This document shows, one piece after another, positions 52,279 through 61,323 of a stretch of DNA of 64,000 nucleotides. The DNA comes from Sunxiuqinia sp965372405. Lineage in GTDB: Bacteria; Bacteroidota; Bacteroidia; Bacteroidales; Prolixibacteraceae. The stretch is taken from NCBI GenBank assembly GCA_965372405.1, contig CBDVCE010000011.1:1-64000 (forward strand), read 5' to 3'. The position numbers and the translations under genes were made by a program. Position 1 is the stretch's first letter, and each line of letters begins with the position of its first letter. The notes under the pieces were generated by a model. That model was not told the DNA's origin. It saw only the letters and a program-made list of their open reading frames with translations, and searched no databases.

Positions 52279-53899
52279 TTACCCTTCCTTGTGAATGGGC
52301 CGGTGGATCAAAACCAAGAATTTCAAAAATAGTTGGCATCATATCAACAGCTTCCACACTCTCAAGAACCCGATCATGGGAAATACCATCCCCATACCAG
52401 ATCATGGGTATGCGAACATGGTCATTGTAAATCGTACGCTTATACTTGTATCGAGGCTGCCAGCCATCTTCCAGAACATAAAGGACATCACCCGAACGTT
52501 TAAAATTGAATGAATTTGAAATCATAGCCAATTGACTTTTCAGGTAATCACCTTGTTCAAAATCACTCGCTGGCAATGCTAGTTTTATACCTTCAAACTG
52601 GTTAATAAAAGCGGCTGCTTTCAATTGCACCTCATCCAACGAAAGCTCTTTCTTCTCAATCAATTCACGGTTCAGATAAATCTGTTGTTCACTAACAAAC
52701 TCAATCCATTCATCCTGCCCAAAAGAAATATTAAGGTATGATTTTAAAAGTGCAATCATGCTCTCTGGGGCGATATAACCTACTGGCATTCTAAATTCTT
52801 CTTTCAAATATTCTACCGGATAAGTTGATGAGCATGCTGATGTAAGCACAACCAACACATTCTCTTTCCCAATATTTTTTTCAATATAATCTAACAGGTT
52901 CGCTATTTCCTGATCCAATCGTAAATATACATCCTGCATCTCTACTGAATTTGGTCCGTAAGAACCATTTTCGTAATCCATAGAAGAGAAGCTCACCGTT
53001 AGCAAATCAGGTACCTGATCCTGCCCCAATCCTTCTTCCTGAATCAAGTTCACCGCAAAATCTTTTATCAAAGTATTCCCAAACGGTACTGCTTTCAATA
53101 TTTTATAGCTACCCGCCCGTTCCTTCAACTTTTTTACATTGTAAGGGAATGTATTCCAACGGTTGTAAAAACCCTTTTCAAGAATATAGTCATCCTCCAT
53201 GCTTTCTTCATAGCTGCTTTCTGGCAGCAATGTTTCCCAGTCTCGACTAGTATAAAGCTCCGCAAAATTTTTGCCATTAAAATCACGCACCCAATCTGGA
53301 AACAGATCTACATAATATGAACTACTAATCATGTTCCCATTTTCAGTATCCAGCCAATAAGCACCATCTCCAGCATGTCCAGCCGAAAAAACAGCACTTG
53401 AGGCATTCAGGGCAACAGAAAATATTTTTGAATTTCCTCCAGTATTAAGTTTTAACACATCACCAATAGTTGGGCTAAGCAAACTCTTAGCAGAAAGTTG
53501 ACCTTCTTTTGAATCACTTCCAACAGTGATGTAATAATCATCTTTCAGCGCATCAACCTCTTTTTGTCTCAACCTATCATACCAACTTTCATTAACAATT
53601 CCATGCCTTTTAGGGTAAACTCCTGAAAACAAAGTAGGCACTCCAACAACAGTCTTTTGCACATGTAAATTCATTGAAGCATTTGCACAAACAGCACCTT
53701 GATTTACCAGTTTCTGAAACCCATCCTGACGAAACTTATTCCAATACCGGTTTATGTAATCCGTTCGCATTTGTTCAACATTAAGAACAACAACTAAGCG
53801 TACCTGATCTTCAGGATTAACGGGAGCTTGCTGCGAAAAAGAAGTCATAGAAAATGACCATACAAATAGAATTAGTAGCAGTTGGTATCGGTTCAGCAT
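52259..53899 (-). CDS. Alkaline-phosphatase-family protein lacking metal ligands
   Basis: About 546 residues from the ATG at 53899, with a signal peptide. It is related to the PafA-type alkaline phosphatases: VEQMRTDYINRY, HGIVNESWYD and SYGPNSVEMQDVYLRLD match that family. Compared with the family, the first metal Asp is Glu (VDQM to VEQM), the His in the DYxxH segment is lost (DYENGSYGP), and the DHG motif is replaced (VVLTSACSSTYP). The Thr that would be the nucleophile remains (QKTVVG). A pseudoenzyme or altered-metal form is likely. Confidence 0.85.
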   Translation of the reverse strand: MLNRYQLLLILFVWSFSMTSFSQQAPVNPEDQVRLVVVLNVEQMRTDYINRYWNKFRQDGFQKLVNQGAVCANASMNLHVQKTVVGVPTLFSGVYPKRHGIVNESWYDRLRQKEVDALKDDYYITVGSDSKEGQLSAKSLLSPTIGDVLKLNTGGNSKIFSVALNASSAVFSAGHAGDGAYWLDTENGNMISSSYYVDLFPDWVRDFNGKNFAELYTSRDWETLLPESSYEESMEDDYILEKGFYNRWNTFPYNVKKLKERAGSYKILKAVPFGNTLIKDFAVNLIQEEGLGQDQVPDLLTVSFSSMDYENGSYGPNSVEMQDVYLRLDQEIANLLDYIEKNIGKENVLVVLTSACSSTYPVEYLKEEFRMPVGYIAPESMIALLKSYLNISFGQDEWIEFVSEQQIYLNRELIEKKELSLDEVQLKAAAFINQFEGIKLALPASDFEQGDYLKSQLAMISNSFNFKRSGDVLYVLEDGWQPRYKYKRTIYNDHVRIPMIWYGDGISHDRVLESVEAVDMMPTIFEILGFDPPAHSQGRVITELFD

Positions 53900-54051
53900 A
53901 ATATCATTTTTTGAAAGCGTCTCAAAGGTATAAAAAAAGAAAAGAACACCTGACTTCATTCCTTAAACGATGACTAGCTAAATAAAGGTATTTTATTCTC
54001 GATTATTTAGTAATTTGGACTAGCAAAACTTCTCAGCTAAATACATGTCTA

Positions 54052-54684
54052 ATGACTGATTTTTGGAATAACAAATTTGAACAAGAAGGTATCATGTGGG
54101 GTATTGAGCCTTCCGATTCTGCTTTAAGAACGTTGAATTTCTTTCTCAAAAAAGGAATTCGCAAAGTTCTAATTCCAGGGATTGGGTATGGTCGAAATGC
54201 GATGATATTTCAGGAAAAAGGTTTTGAAATTACAGGCATTGAGATCTCAGAAGAAGCAATTAATCTGGCTCATAATAAAAATGGACTTGATGCTGTTATT
54301 CATCACGGTTCGGTTAACGAAATGCCTTTTGACAACAAATTTTACGAAGGAATTTTTTGTTATGCTTTAATACACCTCTTAGATAAAGATGAGCGGAAAC
54401 GATTCCTTAGAAATTGTTATAATAAACTGGAAGCAGGTGGCTACATGATATTTACCGTTGTTTCAAAGTCGGCAAATATGTTTGGAAATGGGAAATGCCT
54501 GGGCAAAGATAGATATGAAATGATGCCTGATCTAAATGTATTTTTTTATGAGCCTGAAACTGTAAAAGAAGAATTTGAGGATTTTGGCTTAGTTGATTTC
54601 CACGAAATTGATGAACCAATGAAACATATGGACAATGAACCCCCGTTAAAACTATTCTTTGTTAAATGCTACAAAAAATCTTGA
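54052..54684 (+). CDS. Class I SAM-dependent methyltransferase
   Basis: A 210-residue methyltransferase beginning FWNNKFEQEGIMWGIEPS, with VLIPGIGYGRNAMIF as SAM motif I. The start resembles the TPMT/TehB-like group, but the substrate is unknown. DUF6265 follows 8 bp later. Confidence 0.88.
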   Translation: MTDFWNNKFEQEGIMWGIEPSDSALRTLNFFLKKGIRKVLIPGIGYGRNAMIFQEKGFEITGIEISEEAINLAHNKNGLDAVIHHGSVNEMPFDNKFYEGIFCYALIHLLDKDERKRFLRNCYNKLEAGGYMIFTVVSKSANMFGNGKCLGKDRYEMMPDLNVFFYEPETVKEEFEDFGLVDFHEIDEPMKHMDNEPPLKLFFVKCYKKS

Positions 54685-54691
54685 CCCAGTT

Positions 54692-55144
54692 ATGAAAATA
54701 TCATCAATTATTTTATCAGTTATGCTGATTTGCTTCTTAAGTGCGTGTCAGAATAATTTCGAAACTGATGTTGATTTCTTAAAAGGAACATGGAAAGTTG
54801 AGAACAAAGAACAATATGAAGTATGGAAATATTGTGGCAAGAATGAACTAAAAGGATACTCCTATAAAATCGTTGACAAAAAAGAACATTTCCTTGAAAC
54901 TTTATCGATAAAAAAAGAAGAGACACAGATTATTTATTCAGCAACTGTTCCCAATCAGAATGAAGGAGAAACCATTCCATTCACTTTAAATACTGAAATA
55001 AAAGATTACCTTTCTTTTGAGAATCCCGAACATGATTTTCCAAAAAAGATTCAATATAAAAAGATATCCGACAGAGAATTACTCGTTGAAGTCCTGGGAG
55101 ATAAAGATGAAGGATTCTCGTTCAAAATGTTTAAACAGCTATAA
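54692..55144 (+). CDS. DUF6265-like lipoprotein
   Basis: About 150 residues from the ATG at 54692, whose signal (MKISSIILSVMLICFLSAC) has a good lipobox. FLKGTWKVENKEQYEVW and FENPEHDFPKKIQY match the DUF6265 pattern. The ATG at 54659 lies inside the upstream gene and gives no signal peptide, so it was rejected. Function unknown. Confidence 0.82.
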   Translation: MKISSIILSVMLICFLSACQNNFETDVDFLKGTWKVENKEQYEVWKYCGKNELKGYSYKIVDKKEHFLETLSIKKEETQIIYSATVPNQNEGETIPFTLNTEIKDYLSFENPEHDFPKKIQYKKISDRELLVEVLGDKDEGFSFKMFKQL

Positions 55145-55153
55145 AAAATAGAA

Positions 55154-56269
55154 ATGAATAATTCAATACAAATTAAAAAGATAATTGGTCTGGCAATTCT
55201 TGCAATACTATTTATAATCACACCAAAAATTTATGCAGAAGAACCACTAAAAGTTGGTATCGTTGGGCTTTCGCATTCTCATGTTCACTGGATTTTAAAC
55301 GCTGAATCACACAAAGACATAGAAATAGTTGGGATTGTTGAACCCAACCTGGATCTTGCTCAGCGATTAATGAGCCATTACGGGTATTCGAAGGATATTC
55401 ATTTTACAACGATGGAGGAAATGATTACAGCTACCCAACCGCAAGCAGTAACAGCTTTTGGAAGCATTTATGAACATCTTGAAGTTGTTGAAACTTGTGC
55501 CCCACATGGCATTCATGTGATGGTAGAAAAACCACTTGCTGTTAGCATGAAGCATGCCACAAAGATGAAAGCATTGGCTGAGAAACACAATATACATGTA
55601 CTAACCAACTACGAAACGACCTGGTATGCCACGAACCACAAAACTTATGAGATGGTAAAGAATGGAGCTATTGGTGACTTAAGAAAGCTGGTGGTTCATG
55701 ATGGACACAAAGGCCCGATTGAGATTGGTATTAACAAAGAATTTGCTGAATGGCTCACTGATCCGGTTTTGAACGGAGGTGGTGCAGTAATTGACTTTGG
55801 TTGCTATGGAGCTAATCTAATTGTGTGGCTGACCAATGGACAAAAACCGCAATCCGTAACTGCTGTCACGCAAACCATAAAGCCAGACATGTATCCGAAT
55901 GTAGATGATGAAGCAACCATTATTCTGAGATACCCGAAAATGCAAGGCATTATTCAGGCATCATGGAACTGGCCGGTGAGCAGAAAAGACATGGAAGTGT
56001 ATGGTAAAACCGGTTACATTATTAGTGACAACAGTACTAAAATGCGCTATCGTTTAAGTGAAAAAGACCTTGAGAAAACGGAAGAACTAGCAAAACGTAA
56101 AGCTCCATATGACAATCCATTTGACTTTTTCGCTGCAGTCGTAAAAAATAAAGTCACACTTTCGCCTTACGATTTATCATCACTGGAAAACAACATGATG
56201 GTAGTTGAAATTTTAGAGGCAGCAAAAAGAAGTGCAAAAAAAGGAAAGGCGATTAATTTCAAAGACTAA
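55154..56269 (+). CDS. Gfo/Idh/MocA oxidoreductase with signal peptide
   Basis: A 371-residue NAD(P)-dependent oxidoreductase-like protein with an exported N-terminus (residues 8-28 hydrophobic). IVGLSHSHVHWIL replaces the usual GxGxxG pattern, and EKPLAVSMKHA is the EKP motif. The periplasmic form of this family is common in Bacteroidota glycan use. It follows DUF6265 by 9 bp and converges with pcm with a 2-bp gap. Confidence 0.88.
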   Translation: MNNSIQIKKIIGLAILAILFIITPKIYAEEPLKVGIVGLSHSHVHWILNAESHKDIEIVGIVEPNLDLAQRLMSHYGYSKDIHFTTMEEMITATQPQAVTAFGSIYEHLEVVETCAPHGIHVMVEKPLAVSMKHATKMKALAEKHNIHVLTNYETTWYATNHKTYEMVKNGAIGDLRKLVVHDGHKGPIEIGINKEFAEWLTDPVLNGGGAVIDFGCYGANLIVWLTNGQKPQSVTAVTQTIKPDMYPNVDDEATIILRYPKMQGIIQASWNWPVSRKDMEVYGKTGYIISDNSTKMRYRLSEKDLEKTEELAKRKAPYDNPFDFFAAVVKNKVTLSPYDLSSLENNMMVVEILEAAKRSAKKGKAINFKD

Positions 56270-56271
56270 TT

Positions 56272-56976
56272 CTATTCTTCATGCACAAACGGCACAAACC
56301 GAACTGGTATTATATTTTCGGTAGTTAGTCTGTTTTGTTTCTTTTCAATTAGTTTGAGCATTTGAATACGAGATGGCTCACCAACCGGGATGATCATTCG
56401 ACCACCTACTTTTAACTGATCAATTAATGGTTGTGGAATAGAGTCGGCTGCCGCAGTGACAATAATTGCATCATACGGGGCAAATTCTTCCCAACCTGCA
56501 TAACCATCGCCAATCTTCACATTGATGTTATCGTATTTTAAATCTTTCAATAAATCGCCAGCTTGTTTACCCAAAGCTTCAACCAATTCAATGGTATAAA
56601 CATGATCCACTAACTCGGCAAGAACTGCTGCCTGATAACCAGAACCTGTGCCAATTTCCAGCACTTTATCAGTAGGTTCAAGCAAAAGCAGGTTGGTCAT
56701 ATAAGCCACAATAAAGGGTTGTGAAATCGTTTGTCCGTGCCCAATCGGAAGCGGTCGGTCTGCATACGCCTGACGCCAATATGCTTCAGGAACAAATAGA
56801 TGTCGCTGCACAGTGCGCATAGCATCCAGCAAACCTAAAGAATAGATACCTCGATCTTGAATCTGCTCCTTTACCATCTGCTTCCGAAGCCCATCAAACT
56901 TATCTGGCTGTGCAGCCACATTCAGCAAGATTAAGCTTAACCCGAATAGCAAAGTATGACGCTTCAATTTTATCAT
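56272..56976 (-). CDS. pcm: Protein-L-isoaspartate O-methyltransferase, exported form
   Basis: A 234-residue methyltransferase that repairs isoaspartyl residues. RPLPIGHGQTISQPFIVAYM and LEIGTGSGYQAAVLAEL are the substrate loop and SAM motif I. It carries an N-terminal signal peptide (HTLLFGLSLILLNVAAQ), so it is probably periplasmic, unlike the classical enzyme. Confidence 0.95.
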   Translation of the reverse strand: MIKLKRHTLLFGLSLILLNVAAQPDKFDGLRKQMVKEQIQDRGIYSLGLLDAMRTVQRHLFVPEAYWRQAYADRPLPIGHGQTISQPFIVAYMTNLLLLEPTDKVLEIGTGSGYQAAVLAELVDHVYTIELVEALGKQAGDLLKDLKYDNINVKIGDGYAGWEEFAPYDAIIVTAAADSIPQPLIDQLKVGGRMIIPVGEPSRIQMLKLIEKKQNRLTTENIIPVRFVPFVHEE

Positions 56977-57054
56977 TTATCTATAATCTATTTATCAGCT
57001 TGTACGACAATGTTAATGAAGAGTTTAAACAAATTTAAGAAAACTCAACATATT

Positions 57055-58413
57055 TCACTTACTTAACGGATCAAAATTGATCCAGTCTGGGATTTTTGCA
57101 GGTTTTGGCATTCGACTATAAAAAAAGTCATCCATTTTTAAAGCTAAACGACGGAACAACCAATTATTCCCAATTCCCCAACGAACCAAATTATGAAGCA
57201 AATTATTGGGATGAGAATATGGGCAAACACTCATACACCGACCACAATCTGTTCCAGATGTGCACCAATAAGAAAAACACTTTTCATGGTTTATTTGCCA
57301 GCGCTGAACACCATCAATTGATTCAATATTACTTTTTGGAATTGCATTCCCAGGACACAAGTCTGCACACTTATTACAAATATTGCAGAAATCATGTACC
57401 GAATAATCTGGGACTCGGGGAGTAATATTTAAAGGAATATTGCTTGTCACAACAGCTATTCGAATCCTTGGGCCAAGTTCAGGGGTCATCAGCAAGCCCA
57501 TCCTCCCAATCTCTCCCAAGCCGGAATCACGGGCAACCAACGGGCAAACCAATTCATAATTTCCATCAATATGAGCCCGGGCTTCATAACCCAACTCACG
57601 GATAAATTTTGCCAGCTGAATAGCAATCACTCCTAAATCCAGGTACTGACTAGCCGATTCCATTAAAGTGGGGCCTGCAGGACCAGTTGCCAGCAGCTCC
57701 TTATCCATCTCAACAGTAAGTGCTATCCCATATTTATGCTTTGGTTCTACCTCTTTTCCGTATGCCCTACCTCTCCCTCTCACTGAGTAAAAGTGATAAT
57801 CCTGCATCTCACAAAAACCAACCGACACAGCTCCTAACTTTTTAGCCCATTGTGACAAAAAGGTAGTCATTTCCTCAGGTCTGAATATTTTATTATTGCT
57901 ATTCACTTCTCCATCAACAAAGGCTCGAAGCTGCTCGATAGGAAAGAAACTGGCATCAGCCGCTGTAAAACTGATAGAGGAAAAAAAAGCAGAATCTTCA
58001 GCCATTAAACCCGGCTTTTTCTGCCATGCCATATCTATATCCTTTTTATCAGGATTTGCCTTGTAATATAAGTCTTGAAGTTCAGGGTGATGCTTAATTT
58101 CACTTCTTGAAAACATGGTGTTTCGTTCGTCAAATCTCTTCAAGGGAGTTTCAGCAGTTAGCTTGAATTTTCCTTTTATAGGTAAAAGCATTACGAAACC
58201 TGCTCCCCAGGTAATAATCAGCAATACCAAACCGACCAAATGACTCCCCTCAAATGAAACAAAGGCTGGCGTGCAAAAAAGAACGGGGAATAATAAGGCA
58301 AGGAATAATGCCCTCCAAATTGCCAATCGTTCCTTTTCAATAATTGATACTATTGCAAACCACACGAAAAACAAAAACAGAACACTTCCGCTGATAATGA
58401 GTAATAATTCCAT
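57055..58413 (-). CDS. Membrane-anchored reductive-dehalogenase-like 4Fe-4S protein
   Basis: A 452-residue protein with two or three N-terminal transmembrane helices (residues 3-80), a cobalamin-binding-type reductive dehalogenase domain (YEARAHIDGNYELVCPLVAR, GLGEIGRMGLLMTPELGPR), and two 4Fe-4S clusters: CNICNKCADLCPGNAIP and CFSYWCTSGTDCGRCMSVCP. It stands alone without the RdhB anchor or regulatory genes of organohalide respirers, and the anchor is fused to it. The natural substrate is unknown. Marine Bacteroidota carry similar proteins. Confidence 0.85.
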   Translation of the reverse strand: MELLLIISGSVLFLFFVWFAIVSIIEKERLAIWRALFLALLFPVLFCTPAFVSFEGSHLVGLVLLIITWGAGFVMLLPIKGKFKLTAETPLKRFDERNTMFSRSEIKHHPELQDLYYKANPDKKDIDMAWQKKPGLMAEDSAFFSSISFTAADASFFPIEQLRAFVDGEVNSNNKIFRPEEMTTFLSQWAKKLGAVSVGFCEMQDYHFYSVRGRGRAYGKEVEPKHKYGIALTVEMDKELLATGPAGPTLMESASQYLDLGVIAIQLAKFIRELGYEARAHIDGNYELVCPLVARDSGLGEIGRMGLLMTPELGPRIRIAVVTSNIPLNITPRVPDYSVHDFCNICNKCADLCPGNAIPKSNIESIDGVQRWQINHEKCFSYWCTSGTDCGRCMSVCPYSHPNNLLHNLVRWGIGNNWLFRRLALKMDDFFYSRMPKPAKIPDWINFDPLSK

Positions 58414-58619
58414 CGGTTTAAAATCTTGAATCCAAACCTACTAGATTTTTCTGAGTTTTCTTTGCTTTGGTTTTTATAACATAAAACCCAATTAAAATTT
58501 GCCTGGCTAACTATTTTTCACAATTCTAGTTATTTGGGAAAGATGAATCAGTGAAATTGAAGTATCTTCTACAAAGTATCAAATCTAGTACTGCTTGGAA
58601 TTATTTCATTCCTGTCTTT
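58414..58619. other. Intergenic region before the repeat array
   Basis: I see no gene here. The sequence is AT-rich with scattered CATTTC motifs that fade into the tandem array. Confidence 0.35.
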
Positions 58620-58876
58620 CCTATTTCATTTCTTTCTTTTCATTTTCCTCTGCTTATCTTTCATTTTTAAATGATCCTTACGAATTTTCCTCTGAGTAGC
58701 TGGCATTTCTTTCTGCTCTTCTCTCATTTTCCTCTGATCTTCTCTCATTACTTTATGAGCCTCTGTCATTTCCTTCTGAGTGTCGGTCATTTATCTATGC
58801 GTATCCAGCATTTCCTTATGCGTCTCTGGAATTCCTCTCTGACAATCTGGAAATACTCCTGGGAGTATTCAGGGAG
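58620..58876. repeat. 21-bp tandem repeat array with small heptad-coding ORF
   Basis: CAT/AAT anchors at 58641, 58662, 58683, 58704, 58725, 58746, 58767, 58788, 58809, 58830 and 58851 are all exactly 21 bp apart (consensus near CATTTCCTTCTGAGTCTCTGG). On the minus strand the ATG at 58790 opens a 54-codon frame ending at 58626, a run of seven-residue units such as MREDQRK and MREEQKE. One unit upstream has an in-frame TAA. A perfect AATACTCC/GGAGTATT hairpin closes the array. Confidence 0.75.
58626..58790 (-). CDS. Possible small heptad-repeat coiled-coil peptide
   Basis: A 54-residue frame made almost only of heptads with Met at the first position and Lys/Arg/Gln/Glu elsewhere, strongly charged. 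It may be a real peptide, a gene remnant, or a translation of a DNA repeat. Its ATG is 9 bp after an in-frame TAA, so a longer ancestor is possible. No family is known to me. Confidence 0.25.
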   Translation of the reverse strand: MTDTQKEMTEAHKVMREDQRKMREEQKEMPATQRKIRKDHLKMKDKQRKMKRKK

Positions 58877-59051
58877 TATTCAATAAACTGTGTGTGAGAA
58901 TTAATCATCGCTTGCAGTGAGAATTATACAAATTTCACTACCTTGTGTTTCCAATTATATATGAACAAATGTCTTTTATTGAAAAGAGCTTAATACGTTA
59001 AAATACGAATACACAATAAATCAATTCACTAACAATAAAAATCTAAACAGA

Positions 59052-59387
59052 ATGGATGCACAAAAAGTAGACATGTTTATAATGACCAATGGAAAGTATT
59101 TTGAAAGTCATCAAGTTGCACAAGTAAGAGATAACATACTAAACTTGGATGATTCCAAATGGGGTTTAGTTCAAACCTTGCAATTTAAAGATCCAACAAT
59201 CAGTTTAATCGTTTCAATACTGGCAGGAAATCTAGGTATAGACAGGTTTTTAATTGGTGATACCGGTCTGGGAATCGGCAAACTATTAACATGCGGTGGA
59301 TTGGGAATTTGGGCAATCATTGATTGGTTTTTAATCATGGGTGCTACAAGAGAAAAGAATTTTGAAAAAGTAAATAGCATTTTATAG
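59052..59387 (+). CDS. TM2-domain protein
   Basis: A 111-residue membrane protein with a soluble start and a C-terminal TM2 region (LGIDRFLIGDTGLGIGKLLTCGGLGIWAIIDWFLI). The TM2 family's role is unknown. It is the first gene of a tight operon. Confidence 0.88.
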   Translation: MDAQKVDMFIMTNGKYFESHQVAQVRDNILNLDDSKWGLVQTLQFKDPTISLIVSILAGNLGIDRFLIGDTGLGIGKLLTCGGLGIWAIIDWFLIMGATREKNFEKVNSIL

Positions 59388-59388
59388 T

Positions 59389-59808
59389 GTGAGGTATAGT
59401 AGGAGAAAATTATATTTTATCCTATCTACTGCCTGTATAGCAGGGTATGCCTGGCTTAGTTATAATATGATGCTCTTTACAACAAAGGAGATTCCATCGT
59501 ACGAAATATGTATAATTAAGCGAGTAACAAGCATACCCTGCCCTTCATGCGGCTCTACAAGATCAGTTTATGCATTGCTTAGTGGTCAGGTTCTAGAATC
59601 CTTACTAATTAATCCATTTGGAGTATTAATCTCAATAATAATGCTCTTCTTGCCACTTTGGATTCTATTCGATGTTTTAACAAAAAAGAAAACATTATGG
59701 GAGTTTTACTTTCGAGCCGAGCAATTTATAAGAAAGCCCAAAGTTGCAATTCCGTTAGTGTTAATAGTGATTATAAATTGGATTTGGAACATAATTAAAC
59801 ACCTATGA
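59389..59808 (+). CDS. DUF2752 membrane protein
   Basis: A 139-residue protein with GTG start. ITSIPCPSCGSTRS-type sequence (CPSCGSTRS) and NPFGVLIS are hallmarks of DUF2752, and three or four transmembrane segments follow. Role unknown. It starts 1 bp after the TM2 gene. Confidence 0.85.
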   Translation: MRYSRRKLYFILSTACIAGYAWLSYNMMLFTTKEIPSYEICIIKRVTSIPCPSCGSTRSVYALLSGQVLESLLINPFGVLISIIMLFLPLWILFDVLTKKKTLWEFYFRAEQFIRKPKVAIPLVLIVIINWIWNIIKHL

Positions 59809-60242
59809 TTCATATAAAAGCCTTTCCATATTCTCCAGGTGAGCACGAAAAAGAGAATGCTTCAAGTAGTTACCTGATGTCGTTAATTGCATTAATTGTT
59901 GGACTCCCACTTCCAATAATTAATCTAATTGCCACCTTGTTTTTTTATTTTGGAAATCGAAAAGGTACTTATTTTGTTCGTTGGCATTGCATTCAAGCTT
60001 TACTCTCTCAATTATCATTATTATTTATGAACAGCTTTGGTTTTTGGTGGACCATATCAATCATTTTTGGTTCCGAAACCATCACCAATAACTATCTGGC
60101 ATATATTATCACAATATTCATATTTAATTTATTAGAGTTTATAGCAACTATTTATACGGCAATAAACACCCGGAAAGGAATTCATATTGAATGGTGGCTG
60201 TATGGAAATTTGACGAACCTGGTTTGCAAAAAAGAATTATGA
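59805..60242 (+). CDS. DUF4870-like membrane protein
   Basis: A 145-residue protein with four predicted helices and a polar N-terminus. YFVRWHCIQALLSQLS resembles DUF4870/Tic20-like proteins. It overlaps both neighbours by ATGA junctions. Confidence 0.78.
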   Translation: MIHIKAFPYSPGEHEKENASSSYLMSLIALIVGLPLPIINLIATLFFYFGNRKGTYFVRWHCIQALLSQLSLLFMNSFGFWWTISIIFGSETITNNYLAYIITIFIFNLLEFIATIYTAINTRKGIHIEWWLYGNLTNLVCKKEL

Positions 60243-61042
60243 AGAAAGTATTTTTTCAAGCAACAATAACTGTAATCCTGTTTTTCTCTTCCTTGTTTAT
60301 TTTGAGACAAATCGATTGGATGTCAATTCTAAAAATTGAAGAAGTAACACAATCTTCGGAAGAAAAACTTGGAGAACTATTCTGGGACATATTTAAACAA
60401 AGTGAACAAGAAATTCACACTGATTTTGTTGTTGGCTGTGCAGACAGTTTATTGTCAAAAATTTGCACTGAGAATAATATCGAGAGAAGTTCTATTCAGT
60501 TACATCTATTACACAAAACGGAGGTCAATGCACTTGCCCTTCCTAACAGACAACTTGTTCTAAACAGTGGATTGATATTAGCATGTGAAAGTCAGGCAGA
60601 ATTGTCAGCGGTTATTTGCCATGAGTTAGCACACATTGAACTCGATCATGTCATGAAAAAGCTGATGAAAGAAGTAAGCTTATCTGTACTTATCTCAATG
60701 ACCTCGGGCAATGTTGGCCCCGAGATAATTAAAGAATCAGCAAAACTATTGTCTTCAACAGCCTTTGACCGAAGATTGGAAAAGGAAGCAGACTTAAAGG
60801 CAATTGACTACTTAGTGAATGCTAATATTGACCACACACAATTTGCAAATTTCCTTTTCAAACTATCAATTGACAATAGTAAGCTCATGAAATATTTCTC
60901 TTGGGTCAGCACTCATCCTGACTCGAAAGAACGAGTTGATTTTCTGATTCATAAAAGCAAGGAGTACCCAATAAAAAATGAACCAATTCTACAACAGGAA
61001 ACATGGGAATTGTTTCGAGAGAAATTGAAATCGGATCAGTGA
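60239..61042 (+). CDS. M48-family metallopeptidase
   Basis: About 267 residues from the ATG at 60239, which overlaps the DUF4870 stop in an ATGA junction. An N-terminal membrane helix is followed by the zinc site HELAH (His128, Glu129, His132 from the chosen start) and EADLKA, which has the third ligand. It is a membrane-anchored zinc peptidase; the operon suggests it acts on or with the three membrane proteins. The longer start at 60191 lies inside the preceding gene. Confidence 0.9.
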   Translation: MKKVFFQATITVILFFSSLFILRQIDWMSILKIEEVTQSSEEKLGELFWDIFKQSEQEIHTDFVVGCADSLLSKICTENNIERSSIQLHLLHKTEVNALALPNRQLVLNSGLILACESQAELSAVICHELAHIELDHVMKKLMKEVSLSVLISMTSGNVGPEIIKESAKLLSSTAFDRRLEKEADLKAIDYLVNANIDHTQFANFLFKLSIDNSKLMKYFSWVSTHPDSKERVDFLIHKSKEYPIKNEPILQQETWELFREKLKSDQ

Positions 61043-61323
61043 CAATTGGTAAATTTGAAGGTAAGAGTAATAACAGCCAAGATTATTACAATATGAATAA
61101 AAATGGCACCACCGCTACCTAAGTCCTTCAATTTAATAATGATACAAAACAGACTGAATTCTAAAACGAAGAAGTATTGTATCTAAAACAGAAACCCAAA
61201 TATGGATAATCAGTAAATATTATTCCAGCCCAATAAGCATGTTGTTTTTATATTTCCCATTAACTCTTGCGCTAAAAATTGTATATTACCCATTATAAAT
61301 ACTTTTTATTGGGGGGGAATCAT
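61043..61323. other. Intergenic region before the PAS-domain gene
   Basis: No gene or RNA is seen. A G-rich run, GGGGGGG, begins about 13 bp before the next ATG and could act as a Shine-Dalgarno-like site, which is unusual for this phylum. Confidence 0.35.

Noticed and set aside
58671..58886. Plus-strand 71-codon ORF in the repeat array
   Set aside because: It only translates the 21-bp repeat into hydrophobic heptads with no start signal; the minus-strand frame is equally open and neither is convincing.
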